Counted from the stretch's first letter, positions 24,322-34,262 are shown. The stretch is 64,000 nucleotides of DNA from CAIQNR01 sp031972475 (GCA_031972475.1 DALYEP010000001.1:726654-790653); one strand, 5' to 3'. Numbers and translations are program-made. The notes: generated from the letters alone by a model not told the origin.

Positions 24322-26313
24322 TTATGTTGTTATAAGGGCAATAGTATTTGAATCTTTAGTATTTTTTTCGATAATAGAGCTTAAAGAGCTTGTTTTTTCA
24401 TTTGCATTATCAATAATAATAGCTTTTAAATTCGAAGAATCTTTATTGTCGGAGATTTTTTCAAGTATTGATCCTGCCTGAGAGACTAGATTTTTTTGAT
24501 TTGATGAATTTATAAGTGTTTCAATTGTTTTAAATGGTGTTATTTTCATACCGCCATTTGCAGGTGCTATTGCTAATGTATTTGCTAAAATAAGAGCAAG
24601 AGCTATTGGTTTTAGCTCGGCGCTATTTTCTAGCTTTAAGATATTTTCTTTATTGAGTTCTGCTTTTTTAATAATAGAAGTTGAATCTTGATCTAAAATG
24701 TTCCATAAATTATTAATTACGATAGTTGGTTTTTCTTTATTTTCTTCATAATGTACAAATGTAAATTTATGTGGGCTGTTTTCATATTCCTCATAGAGCT
24801 GAGCACATGAACAGTAAGTGTCAATTTCACCAATTGCTTTAAAGATATTAAGCCATTCTATTTTAGTATTTTTCATCAATAAATATGCTGAAATAATGCG
24901 TCCTTGATTTGAAAACCATGAAGGAGATCCAGTAAATGTATTGGTGAGTAAAAGTTCAATTAAATAGCGCAAGTCGCTTGAAATATCATTTGAAGCTTTA
25001 TTGAAAATCGCTTCAATATATTTTCCATAGACAAGTTTTTTTGAAAAAGAGGGTCTTTTTAAAAGAAAGTCATCAATATTTTTAAGTTGTCGTGCGATAT
25101 GGCCCATATTAATAAGTTGTGTATGCATATAAGATAAAAGATTTTTATTTATTTCTTCTCTATCCCATATATTCATTGGGATAGAAATTATTCTGTTAAC
25201 ACCCCCTTGTATTCGATTTCCAGCAGTTTCAATAATATCATCAGCTGCTTGCATTCCTGCTCCAACTGCTTGAAATTTATCAAAAGTAGATAGAGCATTA
25301 AAGCTTTTTGCAGCGCTTGTATAATCAAAAGAACCTCGTTTTGTGGCAAGATCCGCAAAGTTTGAAGGTTCTTCGCTTGGTATACTTTGACTGACAGTCT
25401 TAACTGTTTCTTGATTTATCGGGTAATTATTTGTTTTGAGTATTCTTTCTGCCATCATTTCTTTATCTTCTTGGCTATTTATATTTGTTGCATAAAGACC
25501 AGCTAATAATGCAAGTCCTAAAGATTTATCTGCTTCAAGTAAATTTCTTGGGTTTATGACAGAACCTATATTTTTTGCTGCCATGTATGCTGTCCCTAAA
25601 GCGGCACCTGCATATCCAATTGTTCGTAATCGGCCTCCAGTTTGGTATAAGTTTTGTGCTAATGGACTTGAATTGAAATAGCTTAAACCGAGCCAATCAC
25701 CCCAACTACCTTTATTGTAATAATATTTTTGATGAATTGCTTTTTCATAATTTTCATTAGGTGTAAAAAAATTAAAATAGTCGTTTTCATATTGTTTGAT
25801 AGCATGCAAGTAGTTGCGTAATTCATTTAATGGATTTTTATTTTGTTTTAAAAAGTTAATAATTTTCTTTTGATCGTTAAGTTTATCTATTGGTTTTATT
25901 GTTAAAAGTGACTGAGTAAGCATCGCAGCGCCAAATGGAGTGATAGTTCTATCTATTTCATTAAATAAAGAGGTGCTATTTGTTTGGTGCAATAAATTGC
26001 TATCTAAAAGGGTTTGTTGAGAAATAATATTAGCAATATTAGAAGATGGTTCTGCCGTTGCAAGAAAATAATCAATAAGAAAGGTTATTTTTTCATGCAG
26101 TTCAGATGGTTTAATAAAAAGATTGCTAGAAGAGTTAGTGGTATTGTTGGTTAAGAATTTATCAGGATTTTTATAGTATTCTTTTTGGTGTGTGTTGACG
26201 ATATAGCTATATTCTTCAGGAAAAAGAGAAGTTTCTTTTTCTGTACCATAAAGTGCGGTGATTGTTGATGTAAGAAGTACTATATATGTAAATATATATA
26301 TATATTTTTTCAT
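24322..26313 (-). CDS. Secreted or membrane-anchored MutS-like protein lacking ATPase residues
   Basis: 663 residues. N-terminal hydrophobic signal/anchor (about 4-22), two hydrophobic stretches near 230-290. It is a diverged paralogue of the MutS-family ATPase at 51219-53309. DRTITPFGAAML matches the core-domain DRTYTEMGRVGF step. GSPSWFSNQGRIISAYLLM matches GEPNFFSWYGRMYVAYQLF. LANTLAIAP with KITPFKTI matches LAQSLGIAP with RFTPFSTI. Where the other protein has Walker A GPNAGGKST, this one has ENSAELKP. At Walker B it reads IIIDNANEK, so the catalytic Glu is Asn. It stops where the TH motif would follow. It cannot be an ordinary ATPase; it may be a partner or relic. Function unknown. Confidence 0.7.
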   Translation of the reverse strand: MKKYIYIFTYIVLLTSTITALYGTEKETSLFPEEYSYIVNTHQKEYYKNPDKFLTNNTTNSSSNLFIKPSELHEKITFLIDYFLATAEPSSNIANIISQQTLLDSNLLHQTNSTSLFNEIDRTITPFGAAMLTQSLLTIKPIDKLNDQKKIINFLKQNKNPLNELRNYLHAIKQYENDYFNFFTPNENYEKAIHQKYYYNKGSWGDWLGLSYFNSSPLAQNLYQTGGRLRTIGYAGAALGTAYMAAKNIGSVINPRNLLEADKSLGLALLAGLYATNINSQEDKEMMAERILKTNNYPINQETVKTVSQSIPSEEPSNFADLATKRGSFDYTSAAKSFNALSTFDKFQAVGAGMQAADDIIETAGNRIQGGVNRIISIPMNIWDREEINKNLLSYMHTQLINMGHIARQLKNIDDFLLKRPSFSKKLVYGKYIEAIFNKASNDISSDLRYLIELLLTNTFTGSPSWFSNQGRIISAYLLMKNTKIEWLNIFKAIGEIDTYCSCAQLYEEYENSPHKFTFVHYEENKEKPTIVINNLWNILDQDSTSIIKKAELNKENILKLENSAELKPIALALILANTLAIAPANGGMKITPFKTIETLINSSNQKNLVSQAGSILEKISDNKDSSNLKAIIIDNANEKTSSLSSIIEKNTKDSNTIALITT

Positions 26314-26410
26314 GATTTTGCCTTTTATAAAAACAACTAGAATATTTATTTCTAATTGTAATTGTTTAAAAGGGGTTTAATCAAGAATTATTTAGATGCG
26401 TTTTATTTTT

Positions 26411-27118
26411 TTATAGTTCACAGGAAGTGTTTTTTATTGTCATTTTCTTTAAAAGACGTGCTACTAAAAAATAATGTAAAAATGTGAGAAGTGGTGGTAA
26501 CGCTGAAATAATAGGATAGAGCCATAAGATAATTTGGCGCAGATCTGTTAAGAAAACTTTAAATTTTCCGGGTATAAGAGGTAAAAAAACAACTGCACCT
26601 CGAGCTCTGAATGCGTTAGTTACAATAGCTCGTTTGTTGGTAGCTATTTTTATAGTATTCATATCGGGCCAAATGGTTGTTTGAAAGTAAGCAACTTTTT
26701 GCATAACCCCAAAATAAGATAGTAAGCCTAAAATACTGAGAGCAATAAAGGCGTATGCAGTTATGTGAAAGTTAACAGAAAATCCTAAAATGCTCATGCG
26801 TTGCCAAAATTTTTTACCATCACCATCATATTTGTTGATCCAGTAACAGGTGTAGATGCCAATGCAAGATACCGCTATGGTTATTGCTACAATAAGCCAG
26901 GCCCATGTATTGTAAAAAGCAATATCTTTGTCCATTTCGGTGAGTAATTCTTTAAATTGATATTCAACTAATTGGTGACCTAAAATAAGCATGCTAAAAA
27001 TAATGATACTTGAAAGATGAATGAGTGGAGATAAGAAGATGAAAAGGTAAGACTTTCTTTTTGAAATTCGTTCATTTTTTAGTTCTTCTGCTAGCTTATT
27101 CATGTCCCATAAAAACAT
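26411..27118 (-). CDS. Membrane protein of unknown function, about four helices
   Basis: 235 residues. A short charged cytoplasmic start (NKLAEELKNERISKRKS) leads into hydrophobic segments near 27-50, 70-90, 110-130 and 190-225. Between the third and fourth lies a stretch with WPDMNTIKIATNKRAIVTNAFRAR. No family recognised. The AAGGAG site and the start are clear. It follows the NUDIX gene by 12 bases on the same strand, so the two are probably one unit, but this gives no clear function. Confidence 0.7.
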   Translation of the reverse strand: MFLWDMNKLAEELKNERISKRKSYLFIFLSPLIHLSSIIIFSMLILGHQLVEYQFKELLTEMDKDIAFYNTWAWLIVAITIAVSCIGIYTCYWINKYDGDGKKFWQRMSILGFSVNFHITAYAFIALSILGLLSYFGVMQKVAYFQTTIWPDMNTIKIATNKRAIVTNAFRARGAVVFLPLIPGKFKVFLTDLRQIILWLYPIISALPPLLTFLHYFLVARLLKKMTIKNTSCEL

Positions 27119-27130
27119 AAAAACTCCTTT

Positions 27131-27751
27131 TTAAGCTTTTTTTAAAACGTTAAAAATCATTTGACTCCATGTTTCCATATCGTTGTAATAATTTTCGCAT
27201 TCTTCCAGGGTAAGTAGTTGTCCATTTTTTAACTCTGATTTGATTGTGATTTTATCAGAATCCCCTTGTAGTAGTATTACAAATCCAATATGTACTTTTC
27301 CAACATCAGTTGAATCGTCATTTAAAATCCCCAGAGGAAGGTCTTGTAAATTGCCAGAATAATTAATTTCTTCATGAAACTCTCTTAAGGCCCAATGTAA
27401 CAAAGAGCTTCCTTCGATATCATCTTTTCGTATATGGCCTCCAATTCCAAAAGAATATTTTGATGCAAGTCGTTGTTCTGAAGCGGTTGATTTTCGTTGC
27501 ATTAAAAAATATTTATTATTATGCGTAAATATTAGATATGGAATAATTTGTTTATAACGTATGTCGGTTTCTGCATCAGGTCTAAACATAAAAACTGCTT
27601 TATCTTTAACGGCAGCTATTTCATTTGAAAGATCGCTTTTTTTAAAACCAGTCCATTCTTCTTGTGAGCAGATATCGTTGCGCTTGACTACCAAAATGGT
27701 TTCTTTTGTTGGTTGTATAGAATGAGAAGTTTCTTTAATCAGGTTTGTCAT
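27131..27751 (-). CDS. NUDIX hydrolase
   Basis: Cytoplasmic protein of 206 residues with one NUDIX domain (about 60-190). The NUDIX box runs from GGHIRKDD to the helix REFHEEINYSG, giving the REUXEE metal-binding signature, with a slightly extended loop between. Upstream, FLMQRKS and FGIGGH are typical. It cleaves a nucleoside diphosphate linked to another moiety; the exact substrate cannot be told. The N-terminal 55 residues are extra. AAGGAAG precedes the ATG. Operon-like with the membrane protein that follows. Confidence 0.85.
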   Translation of the reverse strand: MTNLIKETSHSIQPTKETILVVKRNDICSQEEWTGFKKSDLSNEIAAVKDKAVFMFRPDAETDIRYKQIIPYLIFTHNNKYFLMQRKSTASEQRLASKYSFGIGGHIRKDDIEGSSLLHWALREFHEEINYSGNLQDLPLGILNDDSTDVGKVHIGFVILLQGDSDKITIKSELKNGQLLTLEECENYYNDMETWSQMIFNVLKKA

Positions 27752-27883
27752 GCATCTTCCTTTATAGTATTGAATATAAAAGTTATTTGGATATTACTAT
27801 AAATCATTTTTGACTAACAAACACTACAGAGTAAACTATTTTTATTGAAAATAGCGTTTTTTGTGCATATAAGGATCATAATT

Positions 27884-30325
27884 ATGGCGTATAATATATC
27901 TGAAGTGGAAAAGAAGTGGCAAAAGCGTTGGGATGAAGATCCTGATGCCCGTGTTATTCGTTCACAAGAAGGTAAAAAATATTATTGCCTTGATATGTTT
28001 CCTTATCCTTCGGGGTCAGGATTGCATGTTGGCCATTGGCGTGGATATGTCCTTTCTGATGTTTATGCACGTATAAAATGGTTAGAAGGTTATAATGTTC
28101 TTCATCCTATGGGATGGGATGCGTTTGGTCTTCCTGCGGAAAACGATGCTATAAAAAAAGGTATTCATCCTCAGGTTTCTACCGCTAAAAATATTGCAAA
28201 TTTCAAAGAGCAGCTTAAGGCTGTAGGTGCGCTTTATGATTGGGATAAAGAGATAAATACTACTGATCCAAATTATTATAAATGGACTCAGTGGATTTTT
28301 TTACAAATGTATAAAGCTGGTCTTGCCTATAAATCTGATATGCCAATTAACTGGTGTCCTTCATGTAAAACTGGTTTGGCAAATGAAGAAGTTGTTAATG
28401 ATTCTTGTGAGCGCTGCGGAACTTTAGTAGAGCAGCGTAATATTCCTCAGTGGGTTCTTCGTATTACTGATTATGCGGAAGAGCTACTTTCTGGTCTTAA
28501 TGGGCTTAACTGGGAAGATAAAGTAAAAACTATGCAGCGAAATTGGATAGGAAAAACTGAAGGGCTAACGCTCAAATTTCCTATTGAAGGTCGAATGGAT
28601 CAGTTTATTAATGTATATACTACAAGGCCAGAAACAGTTTTTGGTGTTACCTTTGTAGCTATTGCGCCAGATCATCAAATGGTTGATTTTTTATGTACAG
28701 TAGATTTTTATGATCGCGTTCAAATGTATAAGCAAAGCATTAAAAACCAATCAGACGTTATAAAAAAGAATTTAGAAAAATCAAAAACAGGTGTTTTTAC
28801 AGGTACTTATGTAATTAATCCTTTTAATAATCAAAAGGTACCTCTTTTTGTGGCAGATTATGTTCTTTTACATACTGGAACGGGCGCTGTTATGGGTGTT
28901 CCTGGTCATGATGAGCGTGATTTTGAGTTTGCTCAAAAAAATGGTTTGGGTATTTTGCAAGTTATTGATGCTCCTGATGTTAAAAAATCTAAAGAAACAG
29001 GCCGTTTGACTTCTGCATATACTGCTGATGGTATATTAATTAATAGTGACTTTTTAAATGGTTTAACTTCGTGCAATAAAGCTGCAGATGTTTCAATTGA
29101 ATATGCAGAAAAGAATGGTCTTGGTAAGAAATCTGTTAATTATAAATTAAGAGATTGGATTTTTTCACGCCAACGTTATTGGGGTGAACCAATACCTCTT
29201 ATTCATTGTAAAAATTGTGGAACGCTTCCTGTTCCAGAAGACCAATTGCCAATTGAACTTCCTCATGTTGATCGTTATGAACCAACAGGTACAGGAGAAT
29301 CTCCTCTTGCAGCAATAGAAGAATGGGTTAATACAATATGTTTTTCATGTGCTGCGCCTGCAAAAAGAGAAACAAATACAATGCCTCAATGGGCAGGTTC
29401 ATGTTGGTATTTTTTGCGTTATCCAAATCCTCATGTAAATGATGTTCCATTTCGTCAAGAAGATATGCAGCATTGGTTACCCGTTGATTTGTATGTTGGT
29501 GGTATAGAACATGCAATTTTACATTTATTATATTCTCGTTTTTATGTGAAGTTTTTACATAAAGCAGGATTTTTGTCTTTTGATGAACCATTTACTCAGC
29601 TTTTTAATCAGGGAATGGTTTGTAAGCTTTCAGAAAAGAGTGGTCTTGTAGAGAAAATGTCAAAATCAAAGGGAAATGTTGTTAATCCTGATGAGATTGT
29701 GCAAAAGTATGGCTCTGATGTTCTTCGTATGTATGTTTTATTTATGGGTCCTCCTGAACTTGATTGCGAATGGCAAGATACAGGCCTTGAAGGAGTTCGT
29801 AGATTTGCCTCACGCGTTACTTCTTATTTTTCAGAAATTATTTTTGTACAGGAAACAGAAGTTTCAGATGATATTAAGACTTTGATACATACTTTTTTAA
29901 AAGAATACCAGATGCGTCTTTCTCATTTTAAACCGAATACAGCTCTTTCTTCCGCTATGGAACTTTTTAATCAACTTATAGGCCTTCAAAAAAATGTTCT
30001 TAGTAAAAAAGAAGTAGAAATGATTTTAGTTTCTCTTTCTGTTATGGCGCCTCATATGACAGCAGAGCTTTTGGAGCAGTTGTTGGATAAAGAGCTTCGT
30101 GATTGTAAATGGCCTGTATACGATGAAAAATATACACAAAAAAAATCAGTTACTATAGCAGTCCAAGTTAATGGAAAATTAAGAGCACAACTAGAAGTTT
30201 CTGTAAATGCAACGCAAGAAGATGTTGTTGCGCAAGCTCGTATTGCTGTTGATAAATGGATAGATAATAAAGAAATAAAAAAGACTGTTTTTGTTTCTGG
30301 TCGTTTAGTTTCTTTTGTTATTTAA
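27884..30325 (+). CDS. leuS: Leucyl-tRNA synthetase
   Basis: Class I synthetase that charges tRNA-Leu. 813 residues from the ATG at 27884 (AAGGA upstream); the longer frame from 27845 lacks a ribosome-binding site. PYPSGSGLHVGHWRGY gives the HIGH motif. A zinc-type CPSC / CERC pair follows near 160-180. The editing domain has the TTRPETVFG step and TGTGAVMGVPGHDERD. KMSKSKGN is the KMSKS loop, and a normal C-terminal anticodon and tail domain ends the protein. A tRNA-Leu(CAA) lies elsewhere in this window. Confidence 0.97.
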   Translation: MAYNISEVEKKWQKRWDEDPDARVIRSQEGKKYYCLDMFPYPSGSGLHVGHWRGYVLSDVYARIKWLEGYNVLHPMGWDAFGLPAENDAIKKGIHPQVSTAKNIANFKEQLKAVGALYDWDKEINTTDPNYYKWTQWIFLQMYKAGLAYKSDMPINWCPSCKTGLANEEVVNDSCERCGTLVEQRNIPQWVLRITDYAEELLSGLNGLNWEDKVKTMQRNWIGKTEGLTLKFPIEGRMDQFINVYTTRPETVFGVTFVAIAPDHQMVDFLCTVDFYDRVQMYKQSIKNQSDVIKKNLEKSKTGVFTGTYVINPFNNQKVPLFVADYVLLHTGTGAVMGVPGHDERDFEFAQKNGLGILQVIDAPDVKKSKETGRLTSAYTADGILINSDFLNGLTSCNKAADVSIEYAEKNGLGKKSVNYKLRDWIFSRQRYWGEPIPLIHCKNCGTLPVPEDQLPIELPHVDRYEPTGTGESPLAAIEEWVNTICFSCAAPAKRETNTMPQWAGSCWYFLRYPNPHVNDVPFRQEDMQHWLPVDLYVGGIEHAILHLLYSRFYVKFLHKAGFLSFDEPFTQLFNQGMVCKLSEKSGLVEKMSKSKGNVVNPDEIVQKYGSDVLRMYVLFMGPPELDCEWQDTGLEGVRRFASRVTSYFSEIIFVQETEVSDDIKTLIHTFLKEYQMRLSHFKPNTALSSAMELFNQLIGLQKNVLSKKEVEMILVSLSVMAPHMTAELLEQLLDKELRDCKWPVYDEKYTQKKSVTIAVQVNGKLRAQLEVSVNATQEDVVAQARIAVDKWIDNKEIKKTVFVSGRLVSFVI

Positions 30326-30337
30326 TTGTTAATAAAT

Positions 30338-30376
30338 TATAAAAGGCCTCTTTTTTTGAGAAGGCTTTTTATTCTA
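30338..30376 (+). terminator. Terminator after leuS
   Basis: AAAAGGCCTC, a T loop, then GAGAAGGCTTTTT: an imperfect hairpin followed by T-rich sequence. It may also serve the convergent gene that ends at 30391. Confidence 0.65.
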
Positions 30377-30390
30377 TTTTTAAAATAATA

Positions 30391-30804
30391 TTAAGATTTT
30401 TGTGACAATTTTATTTGTTTTTCATATACATCTTTTAACATTCCAAAGTAGTTTTCAGCAGGTATTAAAGACAATGTAATTATAGAGCCGCAAGGGGTTT
30501 TTATGTTGCGACTGGCATTATAAGATTTGTCTTTATGAAAATAATAAACATTAATATAGTTTTGATCGCTTAGAAGACCTTCATATGTAATATAATTATC
30601 ATTTTTGCGATGCCAAACTTTTTGAATATCAGCCGGTTTAATATGGGCAAGTTTTTTATGGCCTGCATCAGTAATTGGTATTCCACTTGCTTTAAGGGCT
30701 AGAAACTCGGTTATGTGTAATGTTTTAATGAATTCTTTTTCAAATTCTGAGCATTTAATGGCAAAGTGTGTGATTAAGAATATTATTAAAATTATTTTTT
30801 TCAT
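30391..30804 (-). CDS. Small secreted protein, unknown function
   Basis: 137 residues. MKKIILIIFLITHFAIKCSEF is a signal peptide. The mature part has helical FEKEFIKTLHITEFLALKASG, then VWHRKNDNYITYEG and a Cys in TPCGSIITLSLIP, the latter with a beta look. A good AAGGC-type site precedes the ATG. No family recognised. Lies between leuS and a probable outer-membrane protein gene; the 65-base gap to the latter gives no clear operon. Confidence 0.65.
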   Translation of the reverse strand: MKKIILIIFLITHFAIKCSEFEKEFIKTLHITEFLALKASGIPITDAGHKKLAHIKPADIQKVWHRKNDNYITYEGLLSDQNYINVYYFHKDKSYNASRNIKTPCGSIITLSLIPAENYFGMLKDVYEKQIKLSQKS

Positions 30805-30869
30805 AAAAGCCTTTTTTTATATGGGTAAAAAATATTTATAATATTGAAAAATAGTTAAAGTAAATTTAA

Positions 30870-32282
30870 TCAAAATCCAAATCCAAATTTAAAGTGAGTT
30901 CCCCATATCATCATTGCTTTTACTTTGTGATGGGGTGATTCTGCAAAGAATCCTCCTCCAAATAAGAAGTCATGATTGTATGCGCGATGAGTATATCCAA
31001 CTGTTCCATATGCTTTAAAAACCATTACAGGTGGCATTGATCCGGAAGATATATTTAAATCGCTAATAATAATAGGTACAAATGCTGCGTCATCAGGCCC
31101 AATAACGGCAATGGTACTTGTACTAGCAGTTGTTAATGGCATACTGCCTGCAATTCCATAAATATTTTGCCATGGCTCTGTAAATCTTATTTTATCTCCT
31201 GCGTGAGCCCAAATACCAAAACCAACTTCTGCTTCAAGGCCTTTTGATTGTACACGAACTCCAAAATCAAAATCTGTTGTATGGTGAGGAGCTACCATTA
31301 CTTTTTGTGTTAAAATATTAACTCCTGGAATGGTAACATTAAAAGGTTCATAGATTGATCGTAATTGTAAAAAACGGCTCCAATCTTTTTCTTTTAAATC
31401 AAATGTTCTGTAGCGGTGATCTTTCATTAAATAGGTGTTTTCTAAGTCTATATGAAGATTTACTTGATACGAATCAGAGGCTCTATTCATAGGTAGTTGC
31501 AAACTAAATCCCCACATTACGCCAAGATGTGCATCATTACCAACCTGTGTTTGGAAAAGAAACTCGTTACTTGGTTTTTTTGTAGTTGGAATAGAAAGTG
31601 CTGAGTAAGTAACTGCGTATGCTCGTCCATTTGAGAATATGGTAGTTCCATATGCTATACGAACTTCAGCAAATGTTTTTTTTGCGGGAACATATGCCAT
31701 TTTGTCAAATAACCATGTTTCATTATTAAATGCTGTTAAAATATCGTAAACAGGGTCTGCAGTGCTTCCTTGATTTTGGACATTGCTTTGAGAAAGGTTA
31801 ATATTTTGTTTGTTAATGGTAAATGGAGTTGATATTGCAACCCATGAATTTGATAAAAAAGGAATATCAAAAAGATCTCCAACCATACGGCGTGCTTCCA
31901 TTCTAAATCCAGAAGATTGATAACTTGGTGATATTGTTAAATATCCAGAAAAATCAGAAGGAAGTCCTATCCAAAAAGGATTAACATCTCGATTAAGAGA
32001 TGAGCTATCAACATATAGTTGCGTTCTGTATTGTGGTAAAAAAAATTGTTTGATGTGATCAGTAAAAAAACCTTTTTGATAAAATCCTGTTATTTGAAAT
32101 GCAAATTTATGATCTTTATTAAAAAGAGCGGTATGCCACAAGCTCTTATCCATAGCAATATTTTGAAAAATAGGATGAACATACATTGATGTTCTGCTTG
32201 CTATAGGAGGTTGTGGATAGGGATCAATTTGTGGGTATATATAAACAGTTGTTGCAAATAATAGAAGAGTGATTCTTTTCAT
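30870..32282 (-). CDS. Probable outer-membrane beta-barrel protein
   Basis: 470 residues. An N-terminal signal peptide (MKRITLLLFATTVYIYP) is followed by a chain rich in alternating hydrophobic/polar strands with many aromatic residues. The last residues are FKFGFGF; a C-terminal Phe is the BamA-recognition mark of outer-membrane barrels. Long loops (near QSNVQNQGSTADP and TTASTSTIAVIGPDD) could be exposed. No porin family recognised. The presence of bamA 3 kb away fits, but this is general. Role could be a porin or a host-contact protein. Confidence 0.7.
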   Translation of the reverse strand: MKRITLLLFATTVYIYPQIDPYPQPPIASRTSMYVHPIFQNIAMDKSLWHTALFNKDHKFAFQITGFYQKGFFTDHIKQFFLPQYRTQLYVDSSSLNRDVNPFWIGLPSDFSGYLTISPSYQSSGFRMEARRMVGDLFDIPFLSNSWVAISTPFTINKQNINLSQSNVQNQGSTADPVYDILTAFNNETWLFDKMAYVPAKKTFAEVRIAYGTTIFSNGRAYAVTYSALSIPTTKKPSNEFLFQTQVGNDAHLGVMWGFSLQLPMNRASDSYQVNLHIDLENTYLMKDHRYRTFDLKEKDWSRFLQLRSIYEPFNVTIPGVNILTQKVMVAPHHTTDFDFGVRVQSKGLEAEVGFGIWAHAGDKIRFTEPWQNIYGIAGSMPLTTASTSTIAVIGPDDAAFVPIIISDLNISSGSMPPVMVFKAYGTVGYTHRAYNHDFLFGGGFFAESPHHKVKAMMIWGTHFKFGFGF

Positions 32283-32350
32283 GTACTAAGTCCTTTTTTA
32301 ATTAGTGCGTTAGTCATAGTAAAGTATGATTCTAGCTAAAAAACAAATTC

Positions 32351-33985
32351 TTACCATATTTTATCATGCATCACGAGGATCTCCGCAATTTTTTGAAACA
32401 GTGGAGCCGTTACTGTTGCAGCTAAAAGATTATCTTTATGTGATTCTTTTATATAACAAGCAATAACTCTTTTGTATTGGTTTTTTTCTATACTTCCAAC
32501 AAAACAAAATAAATTTTTATGAGGATTGTATTTTCCATGTTCAATAAGATTTGCTGTTCCTGTTTTCCCAAACGTTGTGTAGCCTTCAATTGCGCCGTGT
32601 GTATGTGCTGTTTTTATTGATTTTTTTTCTAATATCATTTTCATTTCATTAATAGATTCTGAAGAATATATTTTTGGTCCCATAATTACTTTTTGATTTT
32701 TTAATATTCGTGGAGTAACAAGATATCCATCATTGGAAAAGAGAGAAAATGCTCGTGCAAGTTGTAAAAGAGATGATGATATTTCATATCCATATGACAG
32801 AGAAATAATAGATTGTTTAGACCATTTTTGAGGAGGCATCACAAATCCAGTGTGTTCTCCTTGAAAAGTGATTCCAGTTTTTTCTCCAAATCCTAATTTT
32901 TTATAATGATCATATAGTTTTTGACCAATGCGTTTTGCAACTTTTGCTATTCCAATGTTATTTGATTTTTTAATAATTTCTCTAAAAGGAGCAATGCCTA
33001 AAACACTTTGTGGTACTGTATTAATAGTTCTCCCTTCTAAAATTGTTGTTTTCACTCCTAAACAATCAATTTCTTCATTTGGTGTAACGACTTTTTCTTC
33101 TAGCGCTGCAAGCGCAGAAAATGTTTTCATAACAGATCCAAATTCATATGCCTCAGTAATAGGACGACATTTTGTATTGTTGAGTATTAGTTTGTGAGTG
33201 TCATTAGGATTAAAAGTTGGATAACTACATATTGCAAGCAAGTCTCCAGTTGTTGGGTCCATTACAAGTGCTCCACCTTCTTGTGAATGATAGTGTGAAA
33301 TTGTTTCTTCAAGTGCTTCTTGAATAAGAAATTGTAAGTTTGCATCAATAGTAAGTGTTACTGAAGAGCCAGAAGATCCTTCTTTTTGTATTTCTTTTGA
33401 AAAATAAAACTTTCCAGATCGAGCATCTTTTTCAAGTAAAGTAGTAGAAGGAGATCCCATAAGCTGCTGATCACACAGTAATTCAATGCCGAAAAGACCT
33501 TTATTATCTATATTAGTAATTCCAATAATAGCACCAGCTTCTTGTAGAGGATAAAAGCGATTTGGCTCTGAAATAAAATGAATGTCTTCATTCATTTTAT
33601 CTTTTATAAGATCAATTTCATTACTATTTAATCTTCGTTTTATATATAAAAAATGTTGATTTGATTTTTGTTTATAACGTTCAAAAGCATCAGGAAAAAA
33701 ATTTTTTAAAAATCTTTTAAGAACATCAGAGTTTTTTACCACTTTAGGAAGAATAAAGGCAGACAAAGAATCTTTATTAAGCGCTAGTGGTTTATTATGT
33801 CTATCAAGAATAGTTGCGCGTGGAGGGTATGTTGTGACACTTATATGATATTGCTTGCTACCTAATGTTTTGAAAAAATTATATTTAATAATTTGAAGCC
33901 AAAAAATATAACCAATTCCAGTAATAGCAAGAAAATTAAGGAATAAAAAAATGACAGTAAGGCGTGATTTATGAGTATTGTTCAT
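32351..33985 (-). CDS. ftsI: Penicillin-binding protein, class B transpeptidase (FtsI/PBP2-like)
   Basis: Peptidoglycan transpeptidase of the division or elongation machine, 544 residues. A single N-terminal membrane helix (about 10-30) is followed by the dimerisation part, with RATILDRHNKPLA, then the transpeptidase domain: SVMK (SxxK) in EFGSVMKTF, KSNN (SxN) and FGKTGTAN (KTG). The three active-site motifs are intact. The 5' end overlaps an FtsL-like gene by 17 bases; that pairing is typical of the division cluster and supports FtsI rather than PBP2. The usual neighbours (mraW, murE, murF) are missing here. Confidence 0.92.
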   Translation of the reverse strand: MNNTHKSRLTVIFLFLNFLAITGIGYIFWLQIIKYNFFKTLGSKQYHISVTTYPPRATILDRHNKPLALNKDSLSAFILPKVVKNSDVLKRFLKNFFPDAFERYKQKSNQHFLYIKRRLNSNEIDLIKDKMNEDIHFISEPNRFYPLQEAGAIIGITNIDNKGLFGIELLCDQQLMGSPSTTLLEKDARSGKFYFSKEIQKEGSSGSSVTLTIDANLQFLIQEALEETISHYHSQEGGALVMDPTTGDLLAICSYPTFNPNDTHKLILNNTKCRPITEAYEFGSVMKTFSALAALEEKVVTPNEEIDCLGVKTTILEGRTINTVPQSVLGIAPFREIIKKSNNIGIAKVAKRIGQKLYDHYKKLGFGEKTGITFQGEHTGFVMPPQKWSKQSIISLSYGYEISSSLLQLARAFSLFSNDGYLVTPRILKNQKVIMGPKIYSSESINEMKMILEKKSIKTAHTHGAIEGYTTFGKTGTANLIEHGKYNPHKNLFCFVGSIEKNQYKRVIACYIKESHKDNLLAATVTAPLFQKIAEILVMHDKIW

Positions 33986-34262
33986 ATACTGGAATCCTCT
34001 TTAAATCGCTTCTTTTAATAGGTTTCATGCCCATATTTTTTTCTGCATAAAGTTTAATTTTTTTTGGGTTTTTTAATTCGTAAAGTTCATTGAGTAAGTT
34101 TTTTTTTTGTTCTTTAAGTTTTGCAAGTTCATATTCATATTTTTGAGTTGTATAAGAAGTTTTAATCCAAATGTTTTTACTTGTTATATGGGTAATAATT
34201 ATAATTAGTTGGATTATTACAAAGATTATAATCCATTTTATTTTTGTATGAGATGTTATCAT
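33969..34262 (-). CDS. ftsL: Division protein FtsL-like
   Basis: About 97 residues from the ATG at 34262 (AAAGGA upstream). One transmembrane helix (about 9-28), then a coiled-coil with KLKEQKKNLLNELYELKNPKKI and a final AEKNMGMKPI, the place where FtsL proteins carry a conserved Gly-Met. FtsL bridges FtsB, FtsQ and FtsI/FtsW in the division complex. The gene directly before ftsI and the architecture make the call; sequence alone would be weak. Confidence 0.75.
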   Translation of the reverse strand: MITSHTKIKWIIIFVIIQLIIIITHITSKNIWIKTSYTTQKYEYELAKLKEQKKNLLNELYELKNPKKIKLYAEKNMGMKPIKRSDLKRIPVYEQYS

